From positions 111,747-175,746 of the forward strand of contig JADHYV010000048.1 in assembly GCA_027604705.1 (NCBI GenBank): DNA of 64,000 bases, given 5' to 3'. This stretch comes from Allomyces arbusculus. Its lineage: Eukaryota > Blastocladiomycota > Blastocladiomycetes > Blastocladiales > Blastocladiaceae. Positions 50,582 through 63,076 of the stretch are shown here, one piece after another. The notes under the pieces are model-generated. The model had not been told where the DNA came from. It searched no databases and saw only the letters and a list, made by a program, of their open reading frames with translations. The position numbers and the translations under genes were made by a program. Numbering within the stretch: the stretch's first letter is position 1; each line of letters opens with the position of its first letter.

Positions 50582-52771
50582 ATGAATCCAGCACAACCAC
50601 GAGCAAACGACCCGGATGCCACACCAGAGGACCTGTTGCCGGCCCATTGGCTCCGCACGCTCGTCGCCGGTATTCACGCAACACACCGCCAAAGCCGCAC
50701 CGTTCCCGGATCCGGAGTCGACCGCGATGCGCTCCTGCATGCTTACGAGGACCTAGTCGCCACAGTTCTAGCGGCCGCGACCACGGGCCGCTCGTGTATC
50801 GTAAATGTTGTTCCTCCAACCGCAACTCATGTCGGCGACATGGCGCGATTGCGCGCGGCCATGCTCGATGAGCGCATTGCCGGTGTCGTGCGCACCGTTG
50901 AGCAGGTTGGGATTCTCTCATTACGGTGGCGTGCAAAGTGGTCGAAATGAAGTCTGACCACTCGCTCACGCAGCAGTACCGCTAGGTCGCGACCCATCTC
51001 CTGCACCTGACGGCCACGACCATCAAAGTCCCGTCGAACACGGTGCCTGCGCCGCCGACCACTGCGCGCGGGCAGTCTCTGTCCCTTCTCGTGACCCCTG
51101 CGACCCCCGCCGACTCGATTGATCCGTCCGTGACCACGCCGACCCCAACCGCGACCTCGGCGTTCCCGTGGCCGCCCGTCCCGCCGACACCGCGCGGGTG
51201 GACAACGGGCACCGCGCCTGCGCCCTTTGATCGGCTCATGTTCCTGTGCGGGATGCTCGTTGGCGGGAAACCGTCGCTGTCCGACCCGGCACAGGTCACC
51301 GCGACCGACGAGAACGTCAGCTGGCGCAAGTCCGGGACCGCTCCACCCGTGCCGCAACAGCGCGCGCACCGCACGTCCATGATCAGTCTCAAGCCGGCAA
51401 CGACCACGACGCAGGGTCGGAAACTGTCGGCGGCGGCGGCGGTCGTAGCCGCAGCCGGATCGACGCCGCGGTCGTCCATGTCGTCGACGGATACGCCGCC
51501 TCCGCCGCCCCTGTCCGCTCAATTACCGAGTGGCTCGCCACGCCGCCGGACGTTGCCGACGCTCTTGACCGACCCGGACCACCTGTCGGCACGTAACGCT
51601 ATTCTTGCGGGTCCCGCGTCAGCCGGATTACCGTACCGCCCGCCGACCAACGTGGCCGACCTGGCGGCAACGGCCGCGGCGGGGATTCGCCGGCGTGCGT
51701 CACAGTACCGCACGAGTGGAAGCGGCGTGGCGGGGGTGCCCGTCACGTCCACGTCCATGTCAGTTGGGCCGAAACGTGTCGCGAATATTGTGGTCGTGGT
51801 GCTGGACCCACCGAACGAGGATCCGCGCCGCGGGTTGACGGTGGCCATCCAGCAGGCGATGCTCGAGGTGTTGGCAAGGCGGCAGGTCACGGATGGCCGC
51901 GTGCTCTACCAGGTGCCGAGGCCGTTTTGCTTTGTGGTGGTGGTCCCGGTTGCGGGAGTGTCGGCAGTCCCGCCGGCGCTGCAGGCCGGGCAGCAGAATG
52001 AGGAGGAAGTGTTTTGGGCGCGTGTTGCTCAGGCCGAGAGTGGATACGCATTGCCGTTAATGCCGCCGTTGGTTCGTGCTCTGTAATCTCGATTTGGACT
52101 TTCGAGCCGCGACTGATACTCTTTCCGTCTTGCAGCTCGACCAGTTTATCATGTCTGTGACAATCGAGCACGACCTGTACCCGACCGTCTCGTCCTCCTC
52201 CTCGTTCCCGGTCCCCAAGTCGCTCAACCTCAAGTCCATCAACGTACGTTCTTGCGCATCCATCTCCTTGCCCATTCCTCGCGATCTCACCCGCACCCTA
52301 CCCTTTCAGGCGCTGGACTTCTGGCACGCGCGACAACAATCCATCTACCTGCACCCGCACTTGAAGCGGTACCTCCGCGACGTGCTCGTCGCCGCACGCA
52401 CGCACCCAGCGACCACCACTCCCTTTGCCGCCCTCCTCCACCACATGCCCACCCCACCCGACATCTACACGCCGCGCTTACTCCGGCTCGAGCGTGCGGG
52501 CCACGCACCCGCTATTTCTACCCACGCCTTGAACGACCTGACCTTGGCTGTTCGTGCGATGGGTGCGCTCTACGACTGTGAGTATGCGACGCCCGAGATC
52601 GCGCAGTGGCTCGTGCCAAGGGTGCTCGCGCATCGGGTGGCTTCGGTGGCGACGGCGGCGGCGGTCGCGGCGGCCGGGCAGGAGGAGGGAGAGGTGGTGG
52701 GGAAGGGGCCGGAGCCGGCGCAGATGGTCGCCGTTGTGGATGCGCTGGAGAGAGTGGTGCCGCCGATGTAA
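50582..52771 (+). CDS. Divergent MoxR/magnesium-chelatase-like AAA+ protein, four exons
   Basis: Exons 50582-50905, 50986-52071, 52136-52243 and 52310-52771 give about 659 residues. The third junction has clear GTACGT...TTTCAG signals. The first has a weak GTTGGG donor but a good branch site (CTGAC) and TAG. The core resembles the MoxR module: NIVVVVLDPPNEDPRRG at the Walker B position, then QQAMLEVLARRQVTDGRVLY, VPRPFCFVVVVPV and ALPLMPPLLDQFIMSVTIEH, matching the recalled order VT-x-DG-x-x-x-x-[LV]P-x-PF ... LPLPEAxLDRF. The C-terminal lid has HPHLKRYLRDVLVAARTHP and LNDLTLAVRAMGALYDCEYA. No Walker A motif is visible, and Walker B has PPNE instead of DE. A 200-residue Ser/Thr/Pro-rich region separates the parts. 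ATPase activity is doubtful. Confidence 0.65.
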
Positions 52772-53276
52772 ACTCAGGCACGCGAAGTTGATTTGATTGA
52801 GTCTTTTGATCGGTTGAGCGTTTCGTGTCTCTCAGAATGATTCAAAACGCTGTCCTTGACTCGTCCTTGACCCGCTCTCGACCCCTCCCGTCCGTGTCGG
52901 TACGCGCCAGCACGACGCCGCGCGACACGGTTGAGCAAGGTTGAGGGTCTTGATGGAGTTGGAGGTGGAACGAGATACTTGCAATTGGCTCGCGATGATG
53001 ATCAGTATCATGGGCAAAGGGGGTGACTACCGGTCTGGTGGCTCCACATGACCCCAGTCAACATCCGTGCTCCTCGACGCCGCGCTCTTTGATACTTTCG
53101 GTAGCTAGCAGCACGACCACGACGGCGTGGACCACGACGAGTCGACCGGCAGCACTTGCAAACTGTCCTGTAAAAGGTACTGCGACCCCGGCACCCCCGC
53201 CACCTGGCCAAGTTTGGCCACATCGCTCCACAAGCTGACCAGCAACGAACCGACCCATCGAACATCAGCAGACATC
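52772..53276. promoter_or_regulatory. Interval upstream of KRS1
   Basis: About 500 bases between two plus-strand genes. No specific site was recognised. Confidence 0.4.
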
Positions 53277-55201
<1,925 letters not shown>

Positions 55202-55544
55202 GTTGTCGCTCGCTCGCTTGAAGTGCGTGCTCGCGGCTCAGTCGTCCCTCTGGCGCGTGCCATGTGTCCATTTTGCATTTCCTTTAGTTTTTCGTTTCGT
55301 GTTCCCTGTCGTACCTAGTCGTCGTATCGTGTCGATTGGTGCTTGAGTTGCATAAAGGCCGGGGTGGGCTGTTTTCTCTAAATCCAGAAGTGCGACACGG
55401 TCGACAAGTGTTACCATTTCTGCCGTCATTCCGTGCGAAGCCATTCAGTTGTCGCATTGCGGATCGCGTTGCCCCGGTCTCCTGAAATGGCCATTCAAAC
55501 ACATGTTCATTATCGAAACACCACCTCGACCCACAGCCCACCGC
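55202..55544. other. Intergenic between convergent KRS1 and SSU72
   Basis: About 340 bases of 3' flanking DNA. Only short frames occur. Confidence 0.45.
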
Positions 55545-56359
55545 TCAATGGAAACACACGCAGTGCAACAATGGGTGCGTCGGGAACTGCAGCGCGAAAT
55601 CGCGCAACAGCGTATCGAGCCCCGCGTCCAAATCTGGACACGCTTCAATCCGGCGCGCCAAGTCGACAAACAGCCGCCCGCCGACCGCGGCCTCGGTCGG
55701 ATTATCCTTGATTTCCAGGTTCACGACATGCACGGGCGTGTTGCACGACGATGGGCGCGACCACAATTCTAACCCAACCACCACAACCACGCATCAGTTC
55801 GGCGTTCAGCGAAACGGGACGAACTCGCGCACCTTCGCACACTGCATCAAACACGCGCTCCTCACACGTCAAGACTACATCAAACTGGTGCTGCAACGAC
55901 GCGTCCTGCCAGCGTTCAGGCGCGGTCTTGATGCGCCGGTTGCGTTCGAGCATGGCCACCAGCCCATTGGCCTCGTAGAGCGCGCGGTCTTTCCCGACCA
56001 GGTCGGTTAGAATCGTTGCGTAGGGCGTGCCGAAATCGTAGACGTTCGGCTTGTCGATCGACGGGCCGGGTAACCGCACGGCAGAGCCCGTGCCGTAGGA
56101 GCAGATTTGGAGGCCAATCTCGCTATGATGCGCGAAGTGATGGCCGGCAACACAGGTCAGAGGGAAAATGCGTGTATTGTTCCCAAAATCAAGCCTTCGG
56201 CTCCGAATGGCGGCCACCGTACCCAAGTACGCGGTGCGCTTCCATGCTCCGGTTCTGGTTGCTCGCGCACACGACGGCGTAGCGGTACTGGCTCCTTGGT
56301 ACGGATGCGACGGTGACAGGGTGCATGGCCGCGGGCGCGGCGAGTTGCGCGGTGGCCAT
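55545..56359 (-). CDS. SSU72: RNA polymerase II CTD phosphatase Ssu72, three exons
   Basis: Removes phosphate from Ser5 and Ser7 of the Pol II tail and works in the cleavage-polyadenylation complex. Exons (minus strand): 56223-56359, 55833-56122, 55545-55768, giving 216 residues (usual about 195-206). The CX5RS active site is VVCASNQNRSMEAHRVL. Then come EIGLQICSYGTGSAVRLPGP, SIDKPNVYDFGTPYATI with the general-acid Asp, RNRRIKTAPERWQDASLQ and FDVVLTCEERVFDAVCE. After the last intron the sequence runs VHVVNLEIKDNPTEAAVGGR to the C-terminal HPLLHCVCFH. All motifs are intact. A 19-residue N-terminal extension before the core may reflect a downstream true start (the second Met). It is divergent to eIF5. 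Confidence 0.96.
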
Positions 56360-56971
56360 GGTCTGACTGAACGGCGACGCAACGCTCGTCAGGTAAAAAT
56401 GACAGGCACGTCACGAGAGACGGGTGCGGCAAGCACCCACCCGGTACACTTCCTCGCCGGGCCCGGCGCAGAACGATCAGGCGGCCAGTTCAGCGCGGCG
56501 GGAGATCATGAACGGAAATGAGCGCTTCCGCGCGCACATGGAGACCGACATTTCAATCTGAGCGTGGATCTTGGTGGATTGCAGCGAGTCTGGCCGCTGC
56601 TGGTCGTTCTTTCTGGCAAATGGTGATTTATTGCCACTGCTTTGGCGATTTTCCAGCCAGGCAAATCGTCGAGGTCGTCTGAGCTGGTCTGGAGACGCGT
56701 GGCAGTGGGTGTCGTGACGGCATGTGACACGGTCAACAGCTTCCGTTTGCTCCTGGTCGCGCCGCCAGCCACTGCGCTCGTCACCGAACGGCACACCCCC
56801 ACGACCCGCCGCAACCCACGTCGGACGCTGCCACCGTGGATGCTGATCCGGCACTCCCCGCATTCTCTTCTTACCTGCCCCGCGCACCGATCCCGGCGCA
56901 CCCGTCGACCGTCGACAAAACGACCTGTCGCTTGATCAGTCCCGTCAACCAACACCACCAGTACTTCCACC
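56360..56971. promoter_or_regulatory. Divergent promoter region of SSU72 and TIF5
   Basis: About 610 bases between the two starts. No named element was recognised. Confidence 0.4.
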
Positions 56972-58352
56972 ATGTCGCTTCTCAACATTGGCGGTGACAA
57001 GGATGACCTGTTTTACCGGTACAAGATGCCGCGTATGTCATCATCGTCTTAGCATTTGGGCGGTTTGGCGCGACGCGTTTGTTGTCAACACACGACGCCA
57101 CGACGCGACGTGACGTGACGCGGCGCGCGTCGGCAAATGAGCATGCACTGATCCTTGCTCCACTCCACGGATAGCGGTCCAGTCCAAGATCGAGGGCAAG
57201 GGCAACGGTATCAAGACGGTCGTGCCCAACATGAACGAGGTGGCCAAGGCGCTGAACCGCCCGCCCATGTACCCGTGCAAGTACTTTGGCACGGAACTTG
57301 GCGCGCAGACCAAGCACGAGCCCAAGAACGACCGTTACATTGTGAACGGCGCGCACGACGCCGCGCGTCTCCAGGAACTGCTCACGGGCTTTATCGAAAA
57401 GTTTGTCCTTTGCGGCGCCTGCGGGAACCCGGAAACCGATTTGAAGATTATCAACGGCATGATTGAGCGGCACTGTATTGCCTGCGGCAAGGACACGGCC
57501 GTCGATATGCGTCACAAGCTGACCAACTTCATTCTCAACCACCCGCCGCCTGGCGCGATCTCGGGCGGGAAGAAGGGCGGCAAGAAGGGTGGGAAGAAGG
57601 GCAAGATGTCCAAGGACCAGACGCCCGCCGACTCGGGCGACGAGGCCGGGTCGGGCGACGAGCTGCACAAGCAGATCATGGAGGACGCCAAGACGCTGGC
57701 CGCCGCCAAGTCCAAGGACGACGACTGGTCGGTCGACATGTCCGAGGAGGCGCAGCGCGCGCGCCAGGCCGAGCTGCTTCAGGGGCTCGATAACCTCAAG
57801 CTCGACGACAAGAAGAAGGGCAAGAAGAAGGCCAAGAAGGCCGCCGACTCGGACGACGACGAGGACGATTTTGCTGACGACCCGCTTGACCAGCTGGCGC
57901 AGTACGTGCTTGCCAAGCCCAAGGTGACCGCCGCTGACGTGCAGGCCGAGATCAAGGACCTGCGACTGCCCGTGCACATGGCCGTGCACGTGCTCGCCCA
58001 GGCCGTCGTCAAGGTTGACTCGATGGTGCTGGACCTCAAGGCCCGCGCAGCCATGTTCCGCCCGCTGCTTGCCGATAACGCGCGCGCGCAAAAGTACTTC
58101 CTTGGTGGGCTCGAGCGGTCGATTGCCGAGGCCGAGGCCTACAAGAAGGTGCCGATCATGCTCAAGAACGTGTACGAGCTCGAGTTGGTCGATGACGAGG
58201 TGATCTTGGCCTGGGGTGGGCGCATCACCAAGAAGTTCACGGGCAAGAAGAAGACGGCCACGCTCGTGCGCGAGGCCGCGGCGCCGTTCCTCACGTGGCT
58301 TAAGGAGGCCGAGGAGGAGGACAGTGAAGAGGAGGAGAGCGACGACGAGTAA
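56972..58352 (+). CDS. TIF5: Translation initiation factor eIF5, two exons
   Basis: GTPase-activating protein for eIF2 at start-codon selection. Exons 56972-57032 and 57175-58352 give 412 residues. The ATG at 56972 has a CCACC context. The N-terminal domain has DDLFYRYKMPP with the arginine finger at Arg16, then KIEGKGNGIKTVVPNMNEVA and NRPPMYPCKYFGTELGAQTK. The zinc finger is CGACGNPETDLKII...HCIACG. A Lys/Gly linker (GGKKGGKKGGKKGK) and an acidic/basic segment lead to the C-terminal W2/HEAT domain, residues about 245-400, with the aromatic/acidic end FLTWLKEAEEEDSEEEESDD. The intron uses GTATGT and TAG signals. A large antisense frame over the whole gene is a shadow. Confidence 0.97.
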
Positions 58353-58940
58353 GGAGTCGGATCGGCCGGCTGCTGGGATCGTGGCGTGTGGGTTTGGATC
58401 TTCGCGCAATTGATTGATCCAACATGGTTTTTGTTTGTCAATTTTGCTCTTGCTCATGACCTATGCTTTTCCCCGCAAATTGCTTCGTCAGTTTTGTTGA
58501 CTTCAGGTCAAACAGCTCTGTTCAATCGAGACGCAGCGAAGCACAGCAAAATGAATGGCCTGTTCGTGAACGGCCATGTCACAGACGATCTTCGTCAGAA
58601 TGGTGAGGATATTTATACGATCGCCAGAAATTAGTTGCGGCATACTCCTGGTCATGGGAGATGGTTGCCGCTGTCCCATCCAATCAGTTTTCAACGAGAG
58701 TCAATGCACCAGCTACTTGAGATGCATCACAGCAAGCTGTACAAGAAGCTTCAGCTTTAGCACCAAGACGTGCTCGAAGCGCTCACCGCACTCGATCGTC
58801 GGATCAACGAGTTGCAGGCCAAGGAACAGTGCGACCAGTCGCAAAACCTCTTGGGTCGTGTCTACATGCATGCTGCTGTCTCCATTTCCGTGGCCTCTGG
58901 CGTCCAGCCCAGCTTTCTGACGCTGAGCGCGCGCTTCGGC
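58353..58940. other. Intergenic with short helical frame upstream of kinase relic
   Basis: About 590 bases. A frame near 58750-58860 reads LEALTALDRRINELQAKEQC, a short coiled coil that may have belonged to the broken kinase gene downstream. Nothing else was recognised. Confidence 0.35.
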
Positions 58941-58954
58941 TCTTGCGTTTCATG

Positions 58955-59436
58955 TCGTTTGATTTTCTGACGCTCCTGATGGCAAGATTGGCCGTGGCAG
59001 GTTTGACGTTGTTGTGCGTGCAACGTGGAACAGGACTGGCACGCGCGTCGCCATCAAGCAGTTGTTGAGACTCGAGGGCATGTCGGCAGACTCATCGATC
59101 CGTGAACTCGTCGCGCAGGAGGTGCTTATGTGGAGCACGTTGCATCACCCACACGTTCTGCCGCTTCTCGGCGTGTCGCTGACGTGGGAGACGCCGTTCT
59201 TTGTTTAGCTGCTCATGGAGAACGGTGACCTGTCGTCTGATGCAGTGGGCCGCCCACAAGAGCATGTGCGGCTGCTGCATGAGACGGCGTTGGGCATGGC
59301 GTACCTGCACAGTAAGCGCATTTTTCACGGCGACCTCAAGGCCAACAAAGTACTGGTCGACTGCTCGGGGTGTGCAACAGTATGTGACTTTGGCATGGCG
59401 CGGCTCCGAGCCGTTGCTGGTGGTGTCTCACCCTGA
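58955..59436 (+). pseudogene. Broken protein kinase gene (TKL-like)
   Basis: The frame reads DGKIGRGRFDVVVRATWNRT with a glycine loop, then GTRVAIKQLLRLEG with the VAIK lysine, and VLMWSTLHHPHVLPLLGVSL with the C-helix and beta4. After FFV an in-frame TAG at 59206-59208 interrupts the hinge. In the same frame the sequence resumes [30 protein letters not shown] and [12 protein letters not shown]. The catalytic loop is HGDLKANK rather than HRDLKxxN, so the usual Arg is Gly and the Asn is shifted by one residue. The protein stops 20 residues after DFG, so the activation segment and C-lobe are missing. This is a decayed kinase of the tyrosine-kinase-like/plant RLK type. Recoding of the TAG cannot be excluded but would not restore the C-lobe. 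Confidence 0.7.
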
Positions 59437-61591
59437 AATCGTACCGCTTCGACCTGCACTGCCACCACGGCCGGTGCAGAATCCTCCACAGAACGCCCAC
59501 TTGCTACCTGGTCAAGCTGCGCCGTTCTCACCCATACAGCGCCCAATCGATATCTCCACATGGCCCATGTCCAACCTGGCTCCGCAAATCAATGTCGCCA
59601 TGCCGGATCCAATGCGAGTGGGTCCAGAGGGTGGCCTGGTGATGCCGTTTGCACTTCTGCCAAAGTTGGCCATGCCCGTCCCAGTTCCACTGCACTCAGC
59701 ACCTGCACCCATGTTTCCTGCGATGCCGGCCCCGGTGCCTTTGCATCCAGGCGAACAGGCAGCGCCCAAGCAACCTTTCCCAGCGCCAATGCCAAAGGCG
59801 GTTTTGGATCCAGGAGTCATCGCGCCCATTGGTCTCTGTTGTTGCGCTCTTGCCGCTCCCGATTCCTGTTTCTCGCCCATCATCTTGACCTTATTCATGG
59901 GGGATTTTCCCAGATCGAGCACGATTCGACGTGTTCCGCCAGCATCACGCCGCCACTTTCACCTTTGCGCCTCATGGAGCGCTCCAACACTGTGGTGCAG
60001 GCAGGCGAAATTGACCAGACAGCATTAAGCTGACATCTGCTCCGATGGACCGTTTTGATGTGCGATTCATTTGTCGTGGCCATTTAAATGAACCATGATC
60101 TGTGCTAACGCAATGTAAACGCTTTTTGCAGGAATGAAAAGCGTCCTCTCGCAACAGTGCCACTTCGTTGGTGCAACAAGAACATGCACGTCCTGCTTTG
60201 GAGCTGGCGGAGCAAGCGGCGGAACCTCTCGAGTCTCACGCCCAAGTATGTGTGAACGGTTCGCAAAAGGTTGTCACGGATTAAAACAGCATCAGCACAA
60301 CCAAGGTCGCTGCTACAGTGGACGCGGCAAGTCAGGCGAAGCAAGCGACGATGCCAATGGAGTGGAGAAGCCGGTAGAGTCCAAGTCCTTCGTGGAGAGA
60401 CATTCCCTCTTCTCCAACGGTTCTGAAGACCCTGGTTGACGTTGAGGGAATCAGCAGCTGGCGCAGTCCAAGGGGTGTTTTTCCAGGCTGACGTTCTTGC
60501 AGCTCATGTCTGGTGCCACGGTGCCCGTCCGTGACGTTTGCAGTGGCGATATGGTCGAGGTTTGCTCTGCTGGTGTGTGCCGTTTTGAGCCAGTGCTCTC
60601 GTTTTTTCCACTTCGAGTCTACGTTTGTCGCGATCGATATCGATGACCATTCCAAGTCCCTCATCCTCACTGACAACCATTTCGTCCTGGTCGCCGTATT
60701 GAATTTGGGCAAGGCCCAATTCGCGCGTTCTTGCAATGGCAGGCATGTGCCTCATCATGGGCGACAGTCGCCACTGTTATGTCCAAGCTGTATCGATCGC
60801 AGGGCTTTTTCGCCTGTTACAAAATCCGGCACTTTGGTTGTGAGTGGCGTCGTCGCGTGTGTGTACCCCAAACCCGCTGCCTTTGCTCATGTCAACGTGC
60901 TTGACGCCAAGGCGCATGCCATGATCCACACTGCCACAAAGCAGCTCTGAGCTCAGTGGGTCGCTGACCTGAGCGGGTCCCATCGAGAGCAAATGGCTGC
61001 GAGCAAGATGAGCGCCTGGCAAGAGCACATTGAGAATGCCAGAATCGCAAACTCGAGCCTGGCGATGGTGAAGCTCACGCACCCAGCTGTTCAAGCTCTC
61101 AAACGTGAGTTTCGACAGTTGCTTACAGCGTTGCGCACATGAAGATAAGAAAACATGACGACCTGCATGGGCAGTTGAGCGTTAGTGTTGCTCGAATGAT
61201 TGAATGAGTAAATTTCATGACAGTTGTTTCCCTGTTGTTGATGTCCGTCATGCATGACGACTGTTTCCAATGCTCCCAGATCCCAAGTCGGAATAAGGAA
61301 AATATCGTATACTGCCTTAGCACAACACGGCTGCTGCTCCAGCTTGAACTGGATGTGCCAAAACGTGAATCAAGGCTGGCATGGGCGCAAAACGTTTCGT
61401 TTGGTGTCTTTTGATTCCATGTCAGTCGCGTGGCTTTCGTTTGGTGCCTCTCCTACCACGTCAGTCCGTGGAGGTTCCTCCCACACGCCCCAGATAATTG
61501 AACACTTCAAAACGGACGATGAGAGCGAGCGAGTTCAGAAGAGTCCCTCTTCTCTGGCACACATTTTTGCCAGTGTAATTGAATCGCAGGC
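59437..61591. other. Unresolved low-support stretch
   Basis: About 2.1 kb. Between 59440 and 59850 the plus strand reads as a Pro/Met/Ala-rich string in the frame starting at 59201, which might be a tail of the broken kinase gene or a composition effect. A frame at 60513-60950 has no recognised motif. No RNA gene or repeat was identified. Confidence 0.3.
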
Positions 61592-62229
61592 TTGCTTGAC
61601 TTAACCAATGCCTCTTTGCCTTCTCACGTCACAACATCCACATTCCGCCGCGCATCCATCGATTGGTCCCAATTCAACAGAGAAGATTCGTGGCGAGCAG
61701 CGTTCTCTCTGCACGTCTTGTCGTTCTTGGGCCCGAGGGAGGCGGGAAATGCACTCCTGTTCAGTTCATCGCTACCAATCAATTTGTTGCGCCACTGGCC
61801 AGCAGTGTATCAAGCTCTTCTGCATCAAGCAATCCAAACCTGCTATGAATCAGCTTCAAGGCTGCATCGGATCCGCGTCGATCTGACACAAATCCAGTTC
61901 GAATTCGGTGAAAATAACGCGGCCAGCTCAAGCGCGGCGACTGTGGAGATGACCACCAATGTTTGCACAAGGAAGTGAATCACCGTCAGTGCGAAGGGAG
62001 ATGCGCTCATTGTGGTATCCGCTGCGAGCTCAAGGAGGCCCATGACCAAATTGACGGTTTCTCTCACGCCTGCTGTCGGTGCTGCAAAGTATGTGTTGCG
62101 TGTGGGAAACGCATCAAATGCAAGAATGGCAGGTCGTGTTCCACCAAGCATTTTTGCTTTTGGTGCGTCTTGAACGCAGCCACCCAGGCTCCGATTTCAG
62201 ACATGGATGAGATCATAACAGAGATTTGA
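61592..62229 (+). other. Two adjacent unassigned ORFs: F-box-like and Cys-rich
   Basis: The first frame (61592-61978) contains DSWRAAFSLHVLSFLGPREA, then GNALLFSSSLPINLLRHWPA, a pattern loosely like an F-box helix set. The second (61963-62229) overlaps it by 16 bases in another frame and is Cys-rich. It has CEGRCAHCGIRCELKEAHDQ, then CCRCCKVCVACGKRIKC, then CSTKHFCFWC, at least 14 Cys in 60 residues, suggesting zinc binding. The two may be exons or frame-shifted parts of one gene. I found no clear splice pair between them, and neither starts with a convincing ATG. No family was assigned. Confidence 0.35.
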
Positions 62230-63076
62230 TGAACTGGACGTGTTCTCTATTTGCACTGGCGCTCTCGACCAGTATTGCCCCGTTCATCGTGCGATTTCTT
62301 GTGAAAGCTGGTGGCGCTGCAAACTGCTTTCGATCGTTGGTCTCTGCTTCTGCGTGGCTTCCGCTTGTTTCCCGAATCTGGGTGACAGAGCTGATTTCGT
62401 GGCTTCGTCACACAGGAGTGTTGCGTGTGCCAAAGTTTCAATGCAACACAAGTCGACAGTCCATCACGCAACAGCGCAAACATCAGCAGAAAGGACAAGA
62501 AGAGTTTTTAAACTGTTTGCTCATAATCAAACTTGTGTCTCCTCTTTGTGTTCCAGGTGGTCAGCTTCAAACACATCGGATCAAGTGGACCGTGAGAATG
62601 GAGGGGATGGAAGCGCACGAGCATCGTGACTCGGGGGATTCGTAACGCCGTGCTGGGAGATGGGAAAGGAAACGTGGCGCTAGTGACGTGCACGGCCAGT
62701 TGGTTCAAGCATTTTGAGTCTCCACTATTTCCTGGTTGAGGTCGCTTGACACGGTCTGCATTTGCGAGCCGCAGATATTCGTTCTGCCACTCGACGCCGC
62801 ACTAATGCCTGGCCATGACAACGGAATGACTCTCAGGAGAGCGTGGGTCGATGCGGTGGATCAAACAAGCCACCCCGGGAAGCGAGCAGCTGACAACATC
62901 ATTGTAAGTTTGCACTTGATCTCTGAGGTCAAGTGCTGACGTTACATTCAGCGCTTTGCACAGACGGGAGGTGAGGGGGGGGGGGGGGTCAAAAGAATGC
63001 TTCAAGATTATTGAGAGCAAAACAAGCACAAAATGTTATTGAATGGTTTCAAAATTGAGGTAGGCATGCTTAGAAC
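62230..63076. other. Intergenic with G14 run
   Basis: About 850 bases without a supported gene. A run of 14 G lies at 62975-62988, about 90 bases beyond the stop of the repeat protein. Confidence 0.4.
62975..62988. repeat. Homopolymer run of 14 G
   Basis: A perfect G run, matching in length another at 44135-44148. It is likely a site of sequencing or replication slippage. Confidence 0.8.
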
